Assembly (NCBI GenBank): GCA_008508345.1
Contig: QNGE01000107.1
Span: 365,980 to 429,979, forward strand
Length of the DNA stretch: 64,000 nt
Source of the DNA: Paragonimus westermani
Taxonomy: Eukaryota; Platyhelminthes; Trematoda; Plagiorchiida; Troglotrematidae
Direction: 5' to 3'
Shown here: one piece after another, positions 60,662-64,000 of the stretch
Numbering within the stretch: the first letter of the stretch is position 1
Layout of the letters: the number at the start of each line of letters is the position of its first letter
The notes under the pieces: generated by a model
Seen by the model: the letters and a program-made list of their open reading frames with translations, nothing else
Database searches by the model: none
Told to the model about the DNA's origin: nothing
Program-made: the position numbers and the translations under genes

Positions 60662-62136
60662 TGCTACATGGGTACCTAGATCTAAAAGGCAGTTGCTATA
60701 ACAACACCCATCGTCGTCGGCTAACCGTCTAACAACACACAATACCCAAACCTTATTGACCCGAAATTACCACAGTGGTGATATCACAACATAGATGTGT
60801 AGCATATATGCTACAACGTAATGACGTCCATGAAATTGAAAACATTGACAGTTTTTATATTGAAAAACTCACGTTCAGTTGAATGTAGAGAAAAGGTTGA
60901 TTCATTTTTGTAAGCCTTATTTTGTAAAGCATCCAAGATGTCATCTAAATCATCTAACTTTAATGTCATTGTCTCGAACATCAAACTTCCTGCCTTTTTG
61001 GAACAAATCGTTGCTGTCATCAATGGGGGAATCAAAAGATTTCATCTGAAAAATTTCTGCGATAAAGCGAACCACTACATACATAGCTGCGGTCATCAGT
61101 CGCATGTTTTGCTAGATCACTATAAAATGTTGACATTTTCGTACGCGTGATTATAGAAACCACAAACTTAAACAATGGACTTGAACCAACGCTCAACATG
61201 TAAATACTAATACTTTGCGTATTCGAAAATTACTCAGATATGAAATTGTTTTTCACATTTTGCGTATTAATCGTCACGAAGAGCGCATGATTTAAAACTG
61301 CACAATTTTAACGCGTAACCGAGACCAGCGAGCGCGCACGGATTGAAGTTGAATTATGTAACGGGGCATGCTGCTGTGTTGTCGGTGTCGTTTTGGGTTG
61401 CGTCTGTGTAAGTCGTGTGCATGGCTTACTGGACCTTTGGCTCATGCTTGTTCATTATGTTTCACTACACAGGTCTTTGGTTGGAACCCCTACTTCGGAA
61501 AAACGCTGTTTCCCGATGCCCCCAACTGAACGTCCAATATCTCAGTTATCGTTGGATAAACGACCAGGCATCCCCGTAATGGAATGTTCATAAACACTCG
61601 GATCTGCCAAATGTCGGTGCCTACTTCACGGAATATCGAACAAGCAAGTTCACGAAAACCGGTTTACAACTTATTCTGTGCACGTTAATTATTGATTCGT
61701 TGCTAACTCCTTCTGTCTACCGAATCAGAGAACCTCGTCAACCTATTCCGCCATTAAATTAACGCGACTTCTCAGCGTCGTTGACGAGAATCTTCTACAA
61801 ATTTAAACAAAAATATTTCCCACAGCACAATAGGCACATTTCATATTTTTTCCAACACTCCGTCTACCACCATTCAGCGTATATTACAAGTTCACATATT
61901 AACGGTCCACTACTATCAACCTTTCCTATTTGCGGATAATTTTGGGAGTGAGTTTCCTTTTGTGCATTTGTAAACAGAAAACTCCGATAGAATGAGTGCG
62001 ATCTGTAGTTTTAGTATAATGGTGCAAATGATATTTCCAAGTCACATAGAAAAAGCATCATATATCAAAACATCGGACATCACTTAGTGTTTAAATGGGT
62101 CATCATCGGTAAATCACTTCCGTACGTTGAATCAGC
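60662..62136. other. No gene recognised
   Basis: Short frames only, apart from the inverted repeat noted at 61526-61588. Nothing coding can be supported. Confidence 0.45.
61526..61588 (-). repeat. Inverted copy of the 59980-60042 segment
   Basis: The minus strand reads CATTCCATTACGGGGATGCC and GGTCGTTTATCCAACGATAA followed by CTGAGATATTGGACGTTCAGT. The + strand at about 59980-60042 carries the same text with a few substitutions. The two lie about 1.5 kb apart in opposite orientation, as the ends of a short transposon or as family members. Confidence 0.85.
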
Positions 62137-63152
62137 ATGGCGTTGAACGATAAGAGCACGCTTAGAAGGATATTCAAAGTGAAGTATCGAAAGTTTGAGG
62201 AGTATGTGGAAGACTCGCGCAGATTTCAACGGGAAACTTGCACAAGTTTTTGCATTAACACTTCGCAGACGGCTGCACGTGCTAGGAAACATAGAAGAGT
62301 AGAACTGCTACCAGTCTGCCCGTACGGAAGTGCAGTGATCAAATGCGTACACTGTACGCGAAGAACAAAACCTTCCAAACGGCAATAGGCATTCATCCAG
62401 TTGATACGATAATATATTGTAGTTTCGCAGACTACAGATTTCAAGCCTCCTGGGTCATCCATCAACGCACCGATGGAAATCAAATCGAGAAGGTTGTAAT
62501 GTTTTTTATGCATTCATGCTGAACAAAACTACTGCCAGTTATAGGATAGTGTTGGAACACCCGCTTGAAATTTTGCCTTATATGGCTGCTGATCGTTTAG
62601 CAGCACATATGAGGGCAATACGAAAAATTTCCTCCACATTATGCCATCTTATTCTGCCAGTTCCATTTACTGCACGATATGTCTCGGCGTTGCCGCCATC
62701 TGACAGGCTCAGGCGATTAGTAAAAGAACCGCATTTACCAGTAGACCCGCAATATGGTTTTTACTGGGAACAGGGGGCAGTTTAATAGTTTGCTGCAGGA
62801 TGTGAAGTCTCTCAGTAACGAGGCCTATCAGTATCTTGCGAACACTTGGCTGTCTTATAAAAGGGGTTGGGCTTCGCATAAACTTAAGGTCACGGTGTTG
62901 TTCAGTAACCTTCCGCCAGCCGTGTTGAGAACAAAAACAAGCATATTGAAAGTGCCGTGTCGACACGCTCAAGTGTGTTCATTTTTCCAGCATATTGTGG
63001 GACTTTGTAAAAGTGTGTTTGAGGAACGCCAGTGCATGCTGAACACTCAGCGCATTAGATTGTTTGAGCCGCTTGTGGGACTCGAATCTTCGTCAGCCAT
63101 TCTGAGACCACTGTTGCAATATGCCAGGGATGTTTCTCTTGAGCGGAAATGA
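62137..63152 (+). pseudogene. MULE-like (ZSWIM-type) transposase, N- and C-terminal parts
   Basis: The frame at 62137-62388 reads YRKFEEYVEDSRRFQRE, SFCINTSQTAARARKHRR and PYGSAVIKCVHC, resembling the N-terminal zinc-binding (FAR1/FLYWCH-like) region of trematode ZSWIM-type MULE transposases; after a frame change GIHPVDTIIYCSFADY continues it. The frame at 62754-63152 reads LSNEAYQYLANTWLSYKRGWA, ILKVPCRHAQ and FEERQ, similar in layout to the region after the DDE core. The core itself, the part found as a fragment at 44407-44655, is not visible between them. Identification of the C-terminal part is less certain. Confidence 0.55.
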
Positions 63153-64000
63153 ATATATGTCGCAAGACAAAATGGCAGCTCACTACATGCTACTACACAG
63201 TGACTGCTTAAGTCACACGCTTGACAGATGATTTCTCCTGCGAATGTCAATCTTGATATTTTAACAAATCTTGACATCGTTTACTGGAAAAAACTCGTTT
63301 CGGCGTAGTTTCCCATCATTAAGTTCCATCACCAAGCCTTTGTTTTTATGTATTCCAGTTTCATTCGGGCTCGGCCACTCAGACATAACGCGACTGTTGC
63401 CTTCGATCATATTCACATGGACCGTTAGTCTCGGAACTTGTATATTCAGCTGATTCAATTTTAGGGTTTGTTGTTATCCTTTTCTATTCAGTGTATACTA
63501 ATTTTCTTTGGCATGAGCACTTCACTGACAAGAAACTCTCCAATACTTTCGTCTTCTCCTTTGAGCCCAAATCGGTTGCTAGACGGGCTCAAAATTTATA
63601 GACGCTCGTTGTTCACAGGCGCGACTATCTTGGATCCAGCTTATGGACAGACGTTTTGAGTAGGCTAAGCGTTGCTCGAACAACCACTAAACATCCTGGA
63701 ACAACTCCTCCTGCGATATTTCTCAAAGCAGAAATCCTTGACTCTGCTCCGATATGTTACTATGACTACTCCAGGTTTACAGGGGAACATAACGAATCAT
63801 AAATGGAAGCTTTTGACTTATTATGAAACTAGGTGTGTGCAGTGAGAACATATTCGACAGCAGACGAGGATCTCAAGTATCTTACGTTTTCTCATCCGTA
63901 ATTAAATATTTGCCGGGCTTCAAAATGTTCTCCGGTGGTAGAGAATTTGTCAAGCTTGAAAAGTTTACAAGCTCGTTAAATAAATGCATGAAAGGTCAGA
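63153..64000. other. No gene recognised
   Basis: Only short frames of about 60 codons, with no motif that I recognise. The window ends here. Confidence 0.45.

Noticed and set aside
1..64000. Prokaryotic features such as operons, CRISPR arrays or Shine-Dalgarno sites
   Set aside because: The window has spliced eukaryotic genes and animal transposons; no regularly spaced identical repeats of CRISPR type were seen.

Overview
The window looks like nuclear DNA of a parasitic flatworm, most likely a digenean trematode. The only host gene I can assemble is a nine-exon troponin T gene of invertebrate type, with GT-AG introns of 0.4 to 6.2 kb. Almost everything else recognisable is degenerate transposable-element DNA of kinds common in trematodes: RTE-like and CR1-like LINEs, Penelope-like elements with GIY-YIG endonuclease, a Ty3/gypsy LTR element, CACTA-like and MULE-like DNA transposons, and tRNA-derived SINEs. 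Base composition is not strongly AT-rich, which fits fasciolid, opisthorchiid or paragonimid flukes better than Schistosoma. That placement is inference; no species is claimed.

Layout. 0.15-2.63 kb: decayed RTE-like LINE on the + strand ending in an (ATG)n tail, followed by a tRNA-like SINE head on the minus strand. 3.0-8.05 kb: no gene seen. 8.05-24.99 kb: troponin T on the + strand, 314 codons, with two copies of one tRNA-derived SINE (introns 1 and 8) and a Penelope endonuclease remnant (intron 4). 25.0-41.3 kb: no host gene seen; two Penelope-like remnants on the minus strand (27.8-28.1 and 37.8-38.4 kb). 41.3-42.6 kb: CR1-like LINE endonuclease remnant. 42.9-43.0 kb: GC-rich patch. 43,253-44,152: a 900-base assembly gap. 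44.4-44.7 kb: MULE transposase core fragment. 47.1-48.7 kb: CACTA-like transposase on the minus strand. 52.16-57.80 kb: Ty3/gypsy element on the minus strand bounded by two 166-bp LTRs, with a CACTA-like transposase on the + strand lying between its gag and protease regions. 58.1-59.5 kb: another CACTA-like copy on the + strand, with a short duplication beside a single N. 59.6-61.6 kb: microsatellite, two near-perfect palindromes, a 185-bp direct repeat, a 22-bp tandem repeat with an inverted copy, and a distant inverted copy. 62.1-63.15 kb: MULE-like element with the N-terminal FLYWCH/SWIM-type region and a C-terminal part.

The troponin T product would act with troponin C, troponin I and tropomyosin on muscle thin filaments. 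The transposon copies carry stops, frameshifts or lost catalytic residues and are probably inactive. I did not find a convincing new multi-gene system. The most unusual parts are the nested gypsy/CACTA arrangement and the repeat cluster at 59.6-61.6 kb.
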